64,000 nucleotides of DNA from Diadema setosum (taxonomy: Eukaryota; Echinodermata; Echinoidea; Diadematoida; Diadematidae). The stretch is from positions 944,071-1,008,070 of the forward strand of contig NC_092705.1 in assembly GCF_964275005.1 (NCBI RefSeq), given 5' to 3'. The notes beneath the pieces were generated by a model that saw only the letters and a list, made by a program, of their open reading frames with translations, did no database searches and was not told where the DNA came from. Positions 14,709-25,821 of this stretch are shown here, in pieces (within the stretch, counting starts at the first letter, position 1; every line of letters starts with the position of its first letter). Both the position numbers and the translations under genes were made by a program.

Positions 14709-15085
14709 TTAAAGTGATGGTATAGTATCATTTGAGACCTGGCTTCAGGTTTCTATCTTTTTCTTCAGATAAGAAAACGAGATACCTCTTATGAAATGTG
14801 AAAGAGCATGTAATTACAAGAGGGATTCAACACTTACTTGATAAGAATTGGTTTTGAAAGGCCGAGATATCTAAAACAAAGCAATCCGAATAAAAGGTTG
14901 TACCCACTTTTTTCTTAGGATTGCTTTATTTTACTTTCTTTTTGGATATCTCAACCATTTCAAAACCGGTTTTTATCAAATACACTTTGAATTCCTCTTA
15001 GAATTGTATGCTCTGTATTATTTCAGAAGTGGCTTCGTAGTATCTTGCAAAAAGTTTACAGCTCCATCCTCATCTCCAACAGTAA
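14709..15085. mobile_element. Palindromic MITE, family A, copy 2
   Basis: Starts TTAAAGTGATGGTATAG and shares the family landmarks: GAAATGTGAAAGAGCATGTAA, the GAATTGGTTTTGAAA arm, and the inverted arm ATTTCAAAACCGGTTTTTATC. The right end is eroded. Confidence 0.75.
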
Positions 15086-15324
15086 TGCTTAGTTTGGTTT
15101 CCATGCCTTCAGTTGCACAGAGGACATACGTTAAGAACAATGTTTTGTATTTGTTGACACACACCCACACAAATGTCCCGATTGCTCAGGCCACTTAAAA
15201 TTCTCTTCGTATGCATCACATCGGGAATCGCACTAAACTCAAGAGCTGATGAAATCAAAATAAACCTGCACTTGACAAGTACGACACAGGCCTCGAACAC
15301 TTTCTATATCCATTCAATACACAC

Positions 15325-15417
15325 TTAACCCATTGAAGACAAGCCTCGAGTACACTCGGGCAAGTGTCTATGGGAAATGCATGTTGGAGCAAAACCAGTC
15401 CGTCTTCAATGGGTTAA
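15325..15417. mobile_element. 93-bp TTAA-bounded element, family G, copy 1
   Basis: The element runs TTAACCCATTGAAGAC ... GTCTTCAATGGGTTAA, a 16-bp exact terminal inverted repeat including the TTAA. The middle holds a palindromic core (CTCGAGTACACTCGGG) and GTGTCTATGGGAAATGC. TTAA duplication plus ends starting CCC is the piggyBac signature. It is exactly 93 bp, like the other two copies. Confidence 0.85.
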
Positions 15418-16065
15418 AAAGAAAAAATGCCTATCCTTTGACCATGCATTGCATGCACAGTGCAAATAATTCCAAATATTTGCACACAGGTCAAACACAG
15501 TTGCAAATGGCTCAATACTTTCACTTTTAAAGTCCTCTAAAAAAAAATTACAAACTTGAGATGTAAAATGTGTGAATCATATCAGAAACAAAAATCAGAT
15601 CGTCATCATCACATGACTCTGTTTTTAGTCTGCCTAAAATGTTTGTTATTTACACATCATACTTCATCTATCACAAAGCATACTTTAACATGTTAAGTAG
15701 GAAGGCAAGGTTTTTAGATCATCCAACTCAAATAGAGTTGTCAAGTTAGTGAGATATTTGTGCACAGAATTGTAACTGCAGCACAAATGAGTGGGAAGTG
15801 AGACATTAAAATTCATCATGTGTATGCAGATTGGAAAAAGTAAAATCTTGACTTGGGCTAAGAATTTATTGGTGGTGTGTTCAAAATACACAATACCGAA
15901 GAGTAGTTGTTTCACTGGAAGATTTAATTTTGGCATTAAAGATATCCTACTTTTGGGGGGAACTTAAAGCCAATCACCCAACCCCAGATCTGAAATCAAA
16001 TTCCACCTCAAAAAAAAAATGTCATAAAAGTCATGAGAAGAAGCTAGCATAGCAGGGCAGAGCTA

Positions 16066-16569
16066 ATGCTATGTTTACACCATGTTGCTAGGTAGCCACA
16101 GCAGGCATATTTGCCCAAAACAAAGTGCACCATGGGTAGGTGGGATATTCTCCTGGTTTTGGTTTTTTCCCTCTGTATTCTAGTCTTGTTTGTTCCAGTC
16201 CTCCCTATGGTGAACATGTAGCTATTAAATACCATTCTCATGGTGTCTGGTCATGCTAGACTACACAATATTTTCTGCAGCGTCCCACTACTGACTGCCT
16301 CGAACTTTTGCTACAGCCTAGTATGCCCTGTCACAATTTGTTGTATTCATCCTGTTTTAGTACTGCCTACTAGGTTTCTCATTAGCAATGTGACTGCCCT
16401 GGCAAATATTTTGACAGTTCAAAAATCTACTTGGCATCCATGGCAATCATGGCCTGTCATATCTGCCCATCCCATCCCCCTCGTGTTGTCTCATGTCCAT
16501 CCCGTTTTGTCCACACTGGCAAGAAACGTGACTGCCGTTGCCGCCAGGAACATGGTGTAAATGTAGCAC
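16066..16569. mobile_element. MITE with ~26-bp terminal inverted repeats (family O)
   Basis: Left end ATGCTATGTTTACACCATGT and right end ACATGGTGTAAATGTAGCAC are imperfect reverse complements enclosing about 500 bp. The 106-codon frame at 16240-16560 lies wholly inside it and shows no protein family. The superfamily is not determined. Confidence 0.65.
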
Positions 16570-16688
16570 TATGTGGCTGTCACATGTTGGACTAATCAAC
16601 TGCAAATATGAATCTCATGGGGCCTGTACTACGCATATGGGAATTACAGAATCTTGAAAGGGAATGGGTAAACCGCTAGATGACATTG

Positions 16689-17642
16689 TTAAAGGACAAG
16701 TTCACCTTCATATACATAAGGATTGAGAGAATGCAGCAATATTGATAGAACACATCAGTGAAAGTTTGAGGAAAATCGGACAATCCATTCAAAAGTTATG
16801 AATTTTTAAAGTATCTGCGCAGTCACTGCTGGATGAGAAGACTACTACAGTGTATGATGTCACATGCGTACAACAATATAAGGAAAATAAAAAGAGAATT
16901 TCACAAAACTTTACTTTTTGAATTAAGTGCACATTTCTTCGACTTGATACTGATGTATGTTAAAGGGACTGTACAGTACTGGTTGAGGTGGGGATTCATG
17001 TTTTGAACATTCTTAAGTGAGATAATGAAAAGCCTCTTGTGAAATATGAAAGAGCATGTAATTTTAAGAAGGATTCAACGTTTATTTGATGAAAATTGGT
17101 TTTCAAATGGCTGAGATATCCAAAAAAGTGCTAATAATAAAAGGCGACATGCCCCAACTTTATTAGGATCTCTTTGTTTCACCTTGTTTTTGGATATCTC
17201 AGTCATTTCAAAACTGATTTTCATCGAATAAACTTTTGATACCCCTTAGACCTGCATGCTCTTTGACATCTCATAGAGTGGTTTCTGAATATCTCGCAAA
17301 ACGTTAAAAGCTAAACCCTCACCTCGACCAGAACTGTACACACCATTTAAGGGTAATATTATTCCCCCTGCCTTCTGAAAGAGAGAAGTCGAGTGTTCTT
17401 TTGTTATGCGAGAAAAATGGAAATATGTTGAATTTTCTTTATTCTTTTTTTATATTGTTGTACTCATGTGACATCACAAGCTATAGTAGTCTTTTCATCC
17501 AGCCGTGACTGAGCAGAAACTTCAAAAATTCATAACTTTTGAACGGATTGTCCGATTTTCCTCAAACTCTCACTGATGTATTCTAGTAATATTGCTAAAT
17601 TCACTCAACCAACATGTCTATAAAGGTGAACTTGTCCTTTAA
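16689..17642. mobile_element. Palindromic MITE, family B, copy 1, split by a family A insertion
   Basis: The ends are a perfect 20-bp inverted repeat, TTAAAGGACAAGTTCACCTT. The arms carry AAAGTTATGAATTTTTAAAG against AATTCATAACTTTTGAACGG, so the whole element folds back on itself. A complete family A element (16960-17350) interrupts the middle. There is no coding capacity. Confidence 0.9.
16960..17350. mobile_element. Palindromic MITE, family A, copy 3, nested in family B
   Basis: Runs TTAAAGGGACTGTACAGTAC to CACACCATTTAA with both arms intact (GATGAAAATTGGTTTTCAAA and ATTTCAAAACTGATTTTCAT). It lies between the two halves of family B copy 1, so it inserted later. Confidence 0.9.
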
Positions 17643-18967
17643 CAACCAGAAGAGAGTGTAGGGAAAATGCAAACTATGAAAGAAAGACATCTCTTAGGGT
17701 GTGGCTATGTGTTCTATTCCTTACAACTTTCACATGACAGGCTTCAGCTGGCATTGGCAATGACATGTTCATCACCATGTGGCCTTATCAAATTATTACA
17801 ACTTGATCAGACAAATTTCTGAAGTGCTCGTATACATTTTTCCTCCATCCACTACAAGCCAAAAATTTGACATTAGTTTACCCAGTGTTTGCTGGACCTT
17901 GCAGCTACTAATAATGCATCAAAACTGAGTAAAAAGCCTCAAGATAATAATCCTCTCCAATATAAAGTAAAAATGAAGTCTAAAAATACAGAACCCTTTT
18001 TACAGTCATATCTGATAAATGCCCCAACTTTCTCTTCTCTATAAAATTACATTATACCATATATTAGACATACAGACAAATTAGATATGCCATATGCCTA
18101 ATGTTTTTATTGAACAACTTTTGGTGAGCACATATGGTTGGGAGTTCCTGTCTATGAATCAAAAAAAAAAAAAAAATCATTGTAAGGGTAGGATTTCCTG
18201 AAACTTGTCAGGCCGGACAAGTAGTCAGCCTCTGACAATCACCATAGTAACAGTCGGTGACCAGAGCTTCTCTGCCAATCAAAACCAAGGATTTTACTGA
18301 CATTGTCAGACTGACAACTTGTCAGGGCTGACACACTTTCATGAAACAGAGCCCAGGGACCAACAGAAACAGAAACAGACTTGGGCTGCATTAATTCTGG
18401 CTTACAGGGTTATTTGGCAGCATGCAATTTCTGAGAAGAGTCAAATCATTTCAAGGAATTGCTCTTGAAGCAATAAGAAATAGAAATGTAAACTTTTGCC
18501 CAACGGTTAGAAAAATAAAGTAACATCATTTGCGATAACTAGAAATGCTTTTTCCTCATTTGAAGCAAACTAATTCTCAGAACACTGCATCACTCAGTAC
18601 ACTGAACTTGGCAGTTTCACAGGCGGTTTTCCATTTCACAGTGCCATGAGTCACTGCACATTTGATATCTGTATTTAGCACACAAAGCAAACACTTTATG
18701 TGAAACAGATTTCGATTGGTCATGGAGGACTCACAAGTGTTATGCGCATAATTATCGTCATATTAAGAAAAAAAAATCCTGTCACTAAAGATAAACTAGA
18801 TGGACAAGCATAGACAAGCATAGACAAGCATGGGCAAGCACTGCATTTCTTGAATCTGATTGATACATCAACATCCAGGCCAACATCTTCTACACCGAGT
18901 TCTCCAAACAAACACTTGTTAGGTGGCAAAGGATGAGCTGAAATGAATGCCATGCAACAATTAATCG
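17643..18967. other. Intergenic sequence, possible small inverted repeat
   Basis: No gene seen. At about 18185-18350 a CCTGAAACTTGTCAGG block and a later ACTTGTCAGGGCTGACA / TTTCATGAAACAG block suggest an old TTTCATGAAAC-type MITE with diverged ends. Other sequence is AT-rich and featureless. Confidence 0.4.
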
Positions 18968-19212
18968 GGGGCAATGTGACATAGTGGATAAGATTCTTCA
19001 AATTTCAATCTGAGGTCCAGAATTTGAATCTCGTCAAGTGCCCAGGTCCTTGGGACAAGATATTTTTACCCATCATGATCCTCTCGACACCCGGGTATAT
19101 AAATGGGTACCTGGCAATGCTAGGGTTATAATAATGGCAGGGCCCTCTGGTAAGAGCATTGACAACACTGAAGAGGCTACCCTAGATAAAGAACACCATA
19201 TTATTATTATTA
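18968..19212 (+). mobile_element. tRNA-derived SINE with ATT tail
   Basis: An A-box-like TGACATAGTGG is followed by a degenerate B box (GAATTTGAATC), then a body with CAGGTCCTTGGGACAAG, AAATGGGTACCTGGCAATG and AAGAGGCTACCCTAGATAAA, ending in ATATTATTATTATT. The layout is that of a tRNA-type SINE. The ATT tail resembles the tail of the LINE at 45316-46740, which may supply its reverse transcriptase. Confidence 0.8.
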
Positions 19213-19584
19213 CTATTATCAGCCTATTTGGGTTGCTCGATTGAAAAACTAGAATTTATCTATTGCGGGGTAAAGACTTGTACCCTGTTTAGAGTCCCCA
19301 TTACCCCCAGAACCTCAGGAAAATCTTTGGAGGACATGCCACAAACAAACGAGTGGTAGAACGGAGGTAATCCAACTGGGTGTGAGAGAAACCCCTGTTC
19401 AGAGTTCCTGGTCGTCTAGTAAAGAAGTCAGCAGACATTTCTATGGAAACTAGTTGCCGTGCATTTTTCCTCGTAAGAGGCAGGAAGTTTCAGTGAGAAC
19501 ATATGCTTACTCATGCCAAGGACAGCGCAGGTCAGTGGAAGTTTGTCCCATGTTTACCCTGCGACTGTTTAGAATTCTCTTGTC

Positions 19585-19756
19585 CATGGTAAACACAGCA
19601 CAACCTCCAGAGGTTACCTCAGACCTGTGCTAGGCTGTCTAGCACGAGATTTACCTCAGACTCATGCTTTGTGCTCTGTGCCATGTCTGTTTATAGAGTC
19701 TGTAGTGTCTGAGGTAAACATGGAATGACCTCCAGAGGTGGTGCTGTGTTTCTTGG
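19585..19756. repeat. Inverted repeat around ACCTCCAGAGGT
   Basis: AAACACAGCACAACCTCCAG near the left pairs with CCTCCAGAGGTGGTGCTGTG near the right. The 12-base ACCTCCAGAGGT is itself a perfect palindrome present in both arms. Probably part of a MITE whose outer limits I could not set. Confidence 0.55.
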
Positions 19757-19880
19757 GACTTTAAAATAGGGTATAAGACAAGTTCCAATATGGATGAGTG
19801 TCAGCGTAATCAAATGCTAAACCCCACATACCAGTGAATCTTTGACACTTACACAGTATACCGTCATTTAACCTAGTTAA

Positions 19881-20588
19881 GGCCAAAAAAAAAAAATTGT
19901 TGCATTGGCGTAACATGAGATTTTCAAATAGGGTCGGTCGGGCGGATTTTTTTTTTTTTTTTTTGCTACCTGCATTTTACGTGTAAAACTCGTGCTCAGC
20001 TCAGTAAACAGTTACAACTGCTGCACCGAATGTGCTGTGTTCATCTATTCTACAAATCATTTATGAGGCCGATATTACTGGAATTATACCCCTTCACAGA
20101 ATTTAAAGATGTTGAAATCCCTATCCTGAATGTTTTCACTTCATATTTTACTATTTTGACTTAGATAAGATAGATGCAAATTGACCCATATGTACGATCT
20201 TTTCATCGCACACGGCGATCTCTATTACAGTCCCACATATACAGATTCGTGTAAGTTCTCCACACAAGAAACCTATGGCAAAACTGTGCACAATACATCG
20301 CAGTCTGAATGCTACGTATACACTGAATAAATCTTGTTAGAGTACGTGTCCGTGTTGGAAACAGATGACGTACTGATCAAGGAAGGCTTATGCGAGGCGC
20401 TAGATCTCTCCCTCGTACATCCGATATCCCCAGAGCCGTTTCCACTTCCGGGTTTGTGCGATCGTGATCGCAATCAACAAGATATTTGATATCGATAGCA
20501 AAAAAAAAATAATAAAAAAACATGGGGTTGGCGGAATTTTTAGGGTCGGGCGGGTTACGCCAATGCAACAATTTTTTTTTTTTTTTGC
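19881..20588. mobile_element. MITE with A-run-bounded inverted ends (family V)
   Basis: Left GGCC, A-run, then TTGTTGCATTGGCGTAAC. Right is the exact reverse complement GTTACGCCAATGCAACAA, then a T-run and GCC. GGGTCGG..GGGCGG motifs flank both arms on the inside. The enclosed ~700 bp has no recognisable coding sequence. Single copy in the window. Confidence 0.8.
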
Positions 20589-20670
20589 CTAATTCCCTGC
20601 TTTGGGCAGGCATGTGGACATGTGTACATGCTTGAGATGTTATTTCCCTGCCAGGGCAAGTAAAACAAGA

Positions 20671-22078
20671 TTTAATTCTCAACATCACAGTGAGATCAGA
20701 GTACTAGTATTCTAACATCATCTACCTCAGTGGATGCACATGAGACAACGCATTCTGATTTCACTTGGAGTGTGGGTCTCAAGCAGGCTTTTAGACAATA
20801 ATGTAATGTGGGAAGAATAATCATCTCCCATATGACACTCCACTGATAAGATTTTGAAGAAAAGTGTTGTTTGATTCCATTCCAATAATTTTCTATTTTC
20901 ATTCATTTCACGAGCAAGGGGGACATGAAACGGAAGTAACATAGATCACTGTACAACACTCCCCTATACCATAGTGTGTATAGGCAGCCAAGTAGAAAGT
21001 TGGACTTCACTGTGGTTGCTATACCATGCGTGCACTACCAATAAAAACTGGAATGCCATCAGGGGAGCAGAGCAAGTGTACCATGGGGTAAGTTTGATTC
21101 TGGTGACTGGGGTCAGAAGGAAATATCTTGCACAAGACATCATGAAAAGGCACTATAGAATTAATAAATATAAATACCATTACTATTTCATCTATCATGA
21201 TCATGATCATTATCTTTGTCCTGATTGTGATTAAATAAAAGGGTAAAATGAAAAATGAAAGGGAACTGCTGTGCTTTGTAAATTTTCCTCTACTTCGCAG
21301 ACAGAGCTCATTTCGGACAGCACTTGGTTGCAGGAGGAAGTTACTGGTGAAATCTTACCTCCAACCAACTATTCTCGGATTTGCCAATAGGAAACAAAGT
21401 TATGACTCAATTATTCTAGCCTTTCTTTAAATGCTTTCGATGTTTTTCGGTTGATGTGGCACAACAGTCTAATCTTTCAGGAAGAGTAAAACGAGTACCT
21501 TGACGTGAATACTATGATGAATTTTCCAAACAGATTATTAGTTCATGCTACAATCTGTATTGCTCATGTCAAAGTTCACTACAAGGTAAAGGTTTCTGCT
21601 TTGATTACTAATCCATTCAATTTCATCTTTCATGACGCACTGGTAATCCAATATCTGGCTGCATTAAAACTCCTGGAAAATCATAAGGAGAAAACTTACT
21701 GTTTTCTGTTTTCATAATTTTTTTTTTGCCCCGATCATTCTCATCGAACACATGATTATTATGTCTCTTCAATCAGGTATTTCAGATGAAATTTCAAGGC
21801 AGGTTTGCAGCTTACACAACATGTTCCCTTTGGAAGGCGACAAGACAATGCAATGGTGTACAACACTACGAGGGACATACATGTAGAACCTTCCAAATCT
21901 GATCAAATTACAATTTCATCCTTTCCTAGATATTAACTCCACGATCACATCCACTGAACATAACATAAACTACTCTCAAAAATATGCATAACTAGATGAA
22001 ATGTAGATATATGCACAATGGCTTTTTCCAAGATATACACATAACTTATTCAGCAAATACAGCCTTTAACCTTTGACA
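20671..22078 (-). other. RSF1: Probable 3' UTR of RSF1
   Basis: This sequence follows the RSF1 stop codon (minus strand). It has no recognisable element until the end of family V at 20588. A minus-strand ATTAAA (plus strand TTTAAT at 20671-20676) is a possible polyadenylation signal about 1.4 kb after the stop. The 3' end is not proven; a more distal site is possible. A SINE/LINE-tail-like segment (GGCACTATAGAATTAATAAA) lies near 21147-21170. Confidence 0.35.
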
Positions 22079-22845
22079 TTATATGTCCTGAGTCACATAG
22101 TCAATGAGGTCAGTGACCTGTAGAAGGTCATCTTCCTCCTCCCCTTCACCATTGACAGTCCCTCCATTAGCACCGCTATTTGCACCCCTCTGGCCTGATG
22201 GAGCAGTCCCACTGTAATACTCTCCAGTACTGGCACCACCATTGACTGTAGTTGGAATGTAAGACTGTCCCACTTGAGGGTAAGGGTTGGCTGCCTTACC
22301 CTCCTGCTTGCTAGTCCTCACCCTATCCTGGCTGCTCACTCCCTCACTGCTTTTCTCAGACATAGAGTCCTCCTCATTCTCCTTGTTGGAATCCTGCTGC
22401 CACCTTTCACCATCCTCCCCCTCCTCCTCCGAGTCTGAGCTCTCACCAGCCATCTTCTTGTAATCAATTCGCGTCGACATCTTACGCAGCGATGTCCTCT
22501 GCAGGTCTTTGCTTTTCTTCTTCTTTTTCCTGCGGCTGTCGCTGTCATCGCTGTCGGAGTCCAGCATCTTCCTTGCCTTTGGTTTCTCCTCTGCTCGCTT
22601 GTCCTCCGCATCCTCCTCATCCTCATCGTCACTGTCGATGCGGAACTTCCTCTTCCTCTGGGTGTAGTCCTCCTCCTCCGATGAAGATGAGGAGGATGAG
22701 GGTGAGCTAGAGCTCTTGACTTTCTGTCTCTTCTTCTTAGACTTGCTGTTGGAGGCATCACTGTCAGAGTACTCCCGGTAGGAGATGACTTTGGCTGCTG
22801 CTTTCCTCCTCCCTGACGTCCACTGCTCATCCTCCGATTCACTCC
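22079..22845 (-). other. RSF1: RSF1 terminal coding exon (exon 14)
   Basis: Acceptor TTCCAG, then 255 codons to TAA (residues about 1445-1699). The exon is Ser/Asp/Glu/Lys rich: [14 protein letters not shown], a serine run followed by SEEE, then DSDDEDEED, typical of casein kinase 2 target tracts. A Gly/Asn/Thr-rich linker follows (about 1635-1675). The conserved end [16 protein letters not shown] closes the protein and shows that the gene is complete at its 3' end. Confidence 0.95.
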
Positions 22846-25789
22846 CTGGAAGTGAGAGAAAATACAAACAAAGGCTACTATAAAATGACACAGATCCTAA
22901 TCAAATGATTGGTTGAGAGCTTTAATGTGACCTGACAAGTTAGTTATTTTGCCTATGACTTAATTTTGCTCATACCAATTATAACTGAAGTATAATGACA
23001 GGGGTAGTATTCTGAGGTCTTAATCAAGTGTTTTATGAAATTCATAATTAAATCGGGAAGTTTATAACCCCTTTATCATATGCAAATTTGGTATTCTGTG
23101 GACTTCAATACATGTGAAAGTTCTTGTCTACACTGTATGCATTGAAAGCCAGCGGCAATTTGTGAAAATTTTACGCAGCTAAAAAATCTTATTTTACAGT
23201 AGACAATAAGGAATTAGATTATTCATTCAAACCATCAGGAGAGTTTCATGAAACAGATTTCACTTCATTAGCTGATTTCATTAAACTCTATGACATAATG
23301 CATGTCTAGTAAAGTTATGCAGAAAAAGGGTATTTCAGCATCACGGACTTGTTATTGCCTTTCTAATCACTAAAACATCATTTAAAGTGTGCAGCAACAT
23401 TCACACACAATCAGTAATTGTATCTCACAACTTCTGGCTACAATTGTGTGAAAATTTGCAGAAAAGGTTTGTAATATGATTGGAAAGTGAAAGATTTTAT
23501 GTACTGCCCTTCACCTTCCTGTTTTGATCCAAATCAAGTTTATGTAAGCTAACTTCCTTCCTGCACAAATCTTTTTATAGTCACAATACTGGAATATCAA
23601 GTTTACTTTTCAAGAGAGCATGACTTTGCTGTTGCTTCCTTCATGGAAAAAAAAAATCCATGTTTCAATGTGATCATGTGTGATCATTCTTCACAGCCTC
23701 ATGCTTTTGCCACCATTATGCCCAATGGCATGCAAGCACACAAGAAACCTTATCAGACAAGTGACACTTACTGTATACATCAATATGAAGCAAGTTCCTT
23801 TGCTAGATATCTTTAAGTTACCAGTTATAAGGAAACAAAAACCCAAAGAGCAACATGGATTGAGCAGCAACATTAGTAGAACACATCAGTGAAAGTTTGA
23901 GGAAAGTCAGACAATCGATACAAAAGTTATGAATTTTTTAAGTTTTGGTGTTGGAACCGCTGGATGAGGAGACTACTAGTCCATGACGTCATGTGTAGAC
24001 AATATAAAAAAATAGAGAATTCCACAAAAATTAATTTTTCATGAAAACTAGAAATGTCGCTACAGCGACTGGTTATACCCCCGCCAAACAACATTTCATA
24101 TAAGCTTTGGTCAAAAAACTGAGGAAGTAGTTAAATCCGCAAGATCTTTCCTTGATCTTCTGCCATTAATATGCCGTTACCATGGCAACGTACTTTCGGG
24201 TACTGTCGAAAAATGCGTCTTGCACATCTACAACCAAAGGCACACATCTGTACCAAGTTTCATGGAAATTGGGCAAAAACTGAGGAAGTAGTTTGCAACA
24301 CAAAATTTTCCATCATTTTGGCTCATAATATGTAAGCTGTTACCATGGCAACATACTTTTTGTCACTGTCAAGAAAGGTGTCATGCTGACCTATATCCTA
24401 AGACAAACATTCAATATGAATTCCATGAGAATTGGAAGAACACTGATGAAGCAGTTTTGCCATGAAGCATTTTGCCCTATATTTTATCAATAACATGCCG
24501 TTACCATGGCAACGCACTTTTTGCCACTGCGGAAATATGTGTCTTGCACATTAACATATTCAGATGAACATCTGTACCTAATTTCATAAAAATTGATCAA
24601 AAACTGTGGGAGGAGTTCGCGACGCAAGATTTGTACCCATTTTTGCCCATAATATGCCGTTACCATGGCAACGTACTTTTGGGTACTGTCAAAAAATACG
24701 TCTTGCACATCTACAACCCAAGGCACACATCTGTGCCAAGTTTTATGGGAATCGGTTGAAAACTGAGGAAGTAGTTCGCGACGCAAGATTTGCAACGGAC
24801 CGACCGCCCGACCGCCCGACCGACCGCCCGACCATCCGCTGATTCCTATATACCCCCTTCAAACTTCGTTTGGCGGGGGTATAATGACACAATCTATCAA
24901 CTTGATGCTAACACACATTTAGGGTAGTAATTATTCCCCCTACTTTTGTAAGGCGGTGAGTCAAGTGTTCTTTCATTAAGCAAGAAAAGTGAAAGCATGT
25001 TGAATTTTCTTTATATTTTCTTTATACTGTTGTCCACACATGTCATAAACTCAAGTAGTCTACTTATCCAGTGGTTCCAACACCAAAACTTTAAAGGGAT
25101 TGTATAGTTTTGGTTAAGACCTAATTTCAGGTTTCTAACATTTTTTTTTTTGTGAGATAATGAGAAACCTCTTATGAAATGTGAAAGAACATGTAATTCT
25201 ATGAGGAATTCAACGTTTATTTGATCAAAATTGGTTTTGAAATGGCTGAGATATCCAAAAAAGAGCAATTCAAATAAAGTGTGGGACCCACACTTCATTA
25301 CGATCGCTTTGTTTTACTTTGTTTTTGGATGTTTCAGTTAATCCAAACCCGATTTTCATCAAATAAACTTTGAATTCCTCTTAAAATGGTATGCTCTGTA
25401 CTGTATCATAAGTGTTTTCTTGGTATCTCGCAAAAAGTTAAAGGCCCAATTCTCATCTCCACCAATACTGTACTATCCCTTTAAAAATTCATAACTTGTG
25501 CATCGATTGTCCCATTTTCCTCAAACTTTCACTGATGTGTTCTATTAATGTTGCTGCTTTCACTCTATCCACATTTATCTTTGGGGTTTGGTTTCCTTTA
25601 AACATGTTACAATGTTGTAAATGATACATCTTACTCCCGAAGCTCTTGAAAAGAAGACAGTTGTTCAATGTGATGATAGAAACAAATCAAAATGCACTCT
25701 CAGGCTAAAGCTGTAATGAGCCTTTCAAGAATATAAACTGCTGATATGGAAGCTAGTCATATGATTGGTTGATTGCTATCACATGATCA

Positions 25790-25821
<32 letters not shown>

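Larger units (their letters stand above)
23858..25600. mobile_element. Family B MITE, copy 3, with two later insertions
   Basis: Left part carries ACATCAGTGAAAGTTTGAGG and AAAAGTTATGAATTTTTTAA. The right part carries the inverted AAAAATTCATAACTTGTGCA and CTCAAACTTTCACTGATGTG. Between them lie family W (24044-24885) and family A copy 4 (25091-25484). The outer 20-bp ends are eroded. It lies in RSF1 intron 13. Confidence 0.8.

Noticed and set aside
16240-16560. 106-codon plus-strand frame
   Set aside because: Lies wholly within the family O inverted-repeat element and matches no protein family I know.
18968-19212. Possible tRNA gene
   Set aside because: A and B boxes are degenerate, no cloverleaf forms, and a SINE body with ATT tail follows.
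22336-22842. 168-codon Arg-rich minus-strand frame
   Set aside because: It overlaps RSF1 exon 14 in another frame and reflects the Ser/Asp/Glu-rich coding sequence.
23965-23990. ATGACGTCAT (CRE-like octamer) inside family B copy 3
   Set aside because: The other two family B copies read ATGATGTCACAT at this position, so it is a chance variant of the element.
24050-24885. Possible CRISPR-like or coding repeat array
   Set aside because: Direct units of about 160 bp without short identical spacer-separated repeats, in an animal genome, enclosed by transposon-type inverted ends; frames across it are repeat artefacts.
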